The notes under the pieces: generated by a model
The model's input: only the letters and a program-made list of their open reading frames with translations
Told to the model about the DNA's origin: nothing
Databases searched by the model: none
Shown: positions 22,459-22,762 of the stretch, in pieces
Position numbering within the stretch: position 1 is the stretch's first letter
How the letters are laid out: every line of letters starts with the position of its first letter
Source: an uncultured Prevotella sp.
Lineage (GTDB): Bacteria > Bacteroidota > Bacteroidia > Bacteroidales > Bacteroidaceae
Assembly: GCA_900541575.1 (NCBI GenBank)
Contig: UQKO01000043.1
Location: 1 to 22,762, forward strand
DNA: 22,762 nt
Reading direction: 5' to 3'
Program-made: the position numbers and the translations under genes

Positions 22459-22540
22459 TATTACACACCAATTCTATATTCTAGAGCCATAACAAGGGGG
22501 CTGTGGATATTCCCGGTTGTATTTTCCTTATGTCGTATGT

Positions 22541-22762
22541 TTACCCATTTCCATGTTGTAGTAAAGCTGTTGAGTGAAGATAAAGTCTTACTTCGGGGAA
22601 CGAAAATCGTCTCTCTGTATAGATGAAATCTTTCCCCTTGTAAACGGAGGATTTCATAAACTGCGAACGAAGTGTTCCTAACTTCGTCATTATCAAGCTA
22701 TAATCTAGACCATTCCGTTTCTCAATGAAGACTTTCACGTCTACCGCTGCCGTGCGGTAAAG
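22541..22762 (-). CDS. Uncertain partial frame open to the right edge
   Basis: A minus-strand frame without stop runs from the window edge to TAA at 22541-22543, at least 73 codons. It could begin at a GTG (22738-22736) or further right. Its end reads RRFSFPEVRLYLHSTALLQHGNG. I do not recognise a family. It has no ATG start or visible promoter, and short inverted repeats cross it (ACGAAGT/ACTTCGT; TACCGC/GCGGTA at 22742-22759). It may be the 3' end of a real gene, or a non-coding repeat. Confidence 0.25.
   Translation of the reverse strand, partial: LYRTAAVDVKVFIEKRNGLDYSLIMTKLGTLRSQFMKSSVYKGKDFIYTERRFSFPEVRLYLHSTALLQHGNG

Overview
The window looks like a chromosomal segment from a Bacteroidales bacterium, most likely a Prevotellaceae member. 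Evidence: promoters of the Bacteroidota type (TTTG, about 19 bases, then TAnnTTTG) occur in front of many genes; several gene families are typical of the order (the large outer-membrane beta-barrel protein, DUF4199, the lipoprotein/barrel pair that resembles DUF6452/DUF6048, the ~389-residue PurM); and a secreted nuclease ends in what looks like a type IX secretion sorting domain. No species call is possible from sequence alone.

Layout. 1-1350: a YeiH-family membrane transporter on +, convergent with a Crp/Fnr regulator on -. 2217-3513: membrane-anchored ApbE flavin transferase on -, with a long leader that can form two stems. 3514-6540: a 971-residue TonB-receptor-like barrel on - with its own promoter. 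6551-9822: a four-gene minus-strand operon (DUF4199 membrane protein, GtrB/DPM1-like glycosyltransferase, lipoprotein, small outer-membrane barrel), running from a set of three promoter-bearing repeats to a clear intrinsic terminator. 9823-10700: an AT-rich gene-free stretch holding weak repeats, followed by a perfect promoter. 10701-11016: three identical tRNA-Lys(CUU) genes and a terminator. 11090-14427: a SpoU/TrmH RNA methyltransferase and a stand-alone tyrosine autokinase (Wzc type). 14623-16362: a secreted endonuclease I family enzyme on -, bracketed by two copies of a palindromic repeat. 16760-18354: the TPM-domain/LemA pair. 18433-22349: purM, then beyond a strong terminator a small membrane protein, prfA and an MltF-like lytic transglycosylase, followed by a third, truncated copy of the palindromic repeat and a terminator. 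The last 300 bases hold only an uncertain minus-strand frame open to the window edge.

How it works together. Most genes are housekeeping: purine synthesis, translation termination, tRNA supply, RNA methylation, peptidoglycan turnover. The 6.6-9.6 kb operon joins an envelope glycosyltransferase to two uncharacterised envelope proteins and suggests an unstudied cell-surface function. No prophage, CRISPR array, integrase or classical defence island is visible.

The most interesting material is non-coding: (1) the 70-base palindromic repeat family with long, internally deleted and half copies; (2) tandem repeats that each carry a consensus promoter ahead of the envelope operon; (3) weak periodic motifs and an orphan terminator-like hairpin upstream of the tRNA array; (4) a structured leader ahead of apbE. 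None of these is shown here to be a new system; they are the best places to look.
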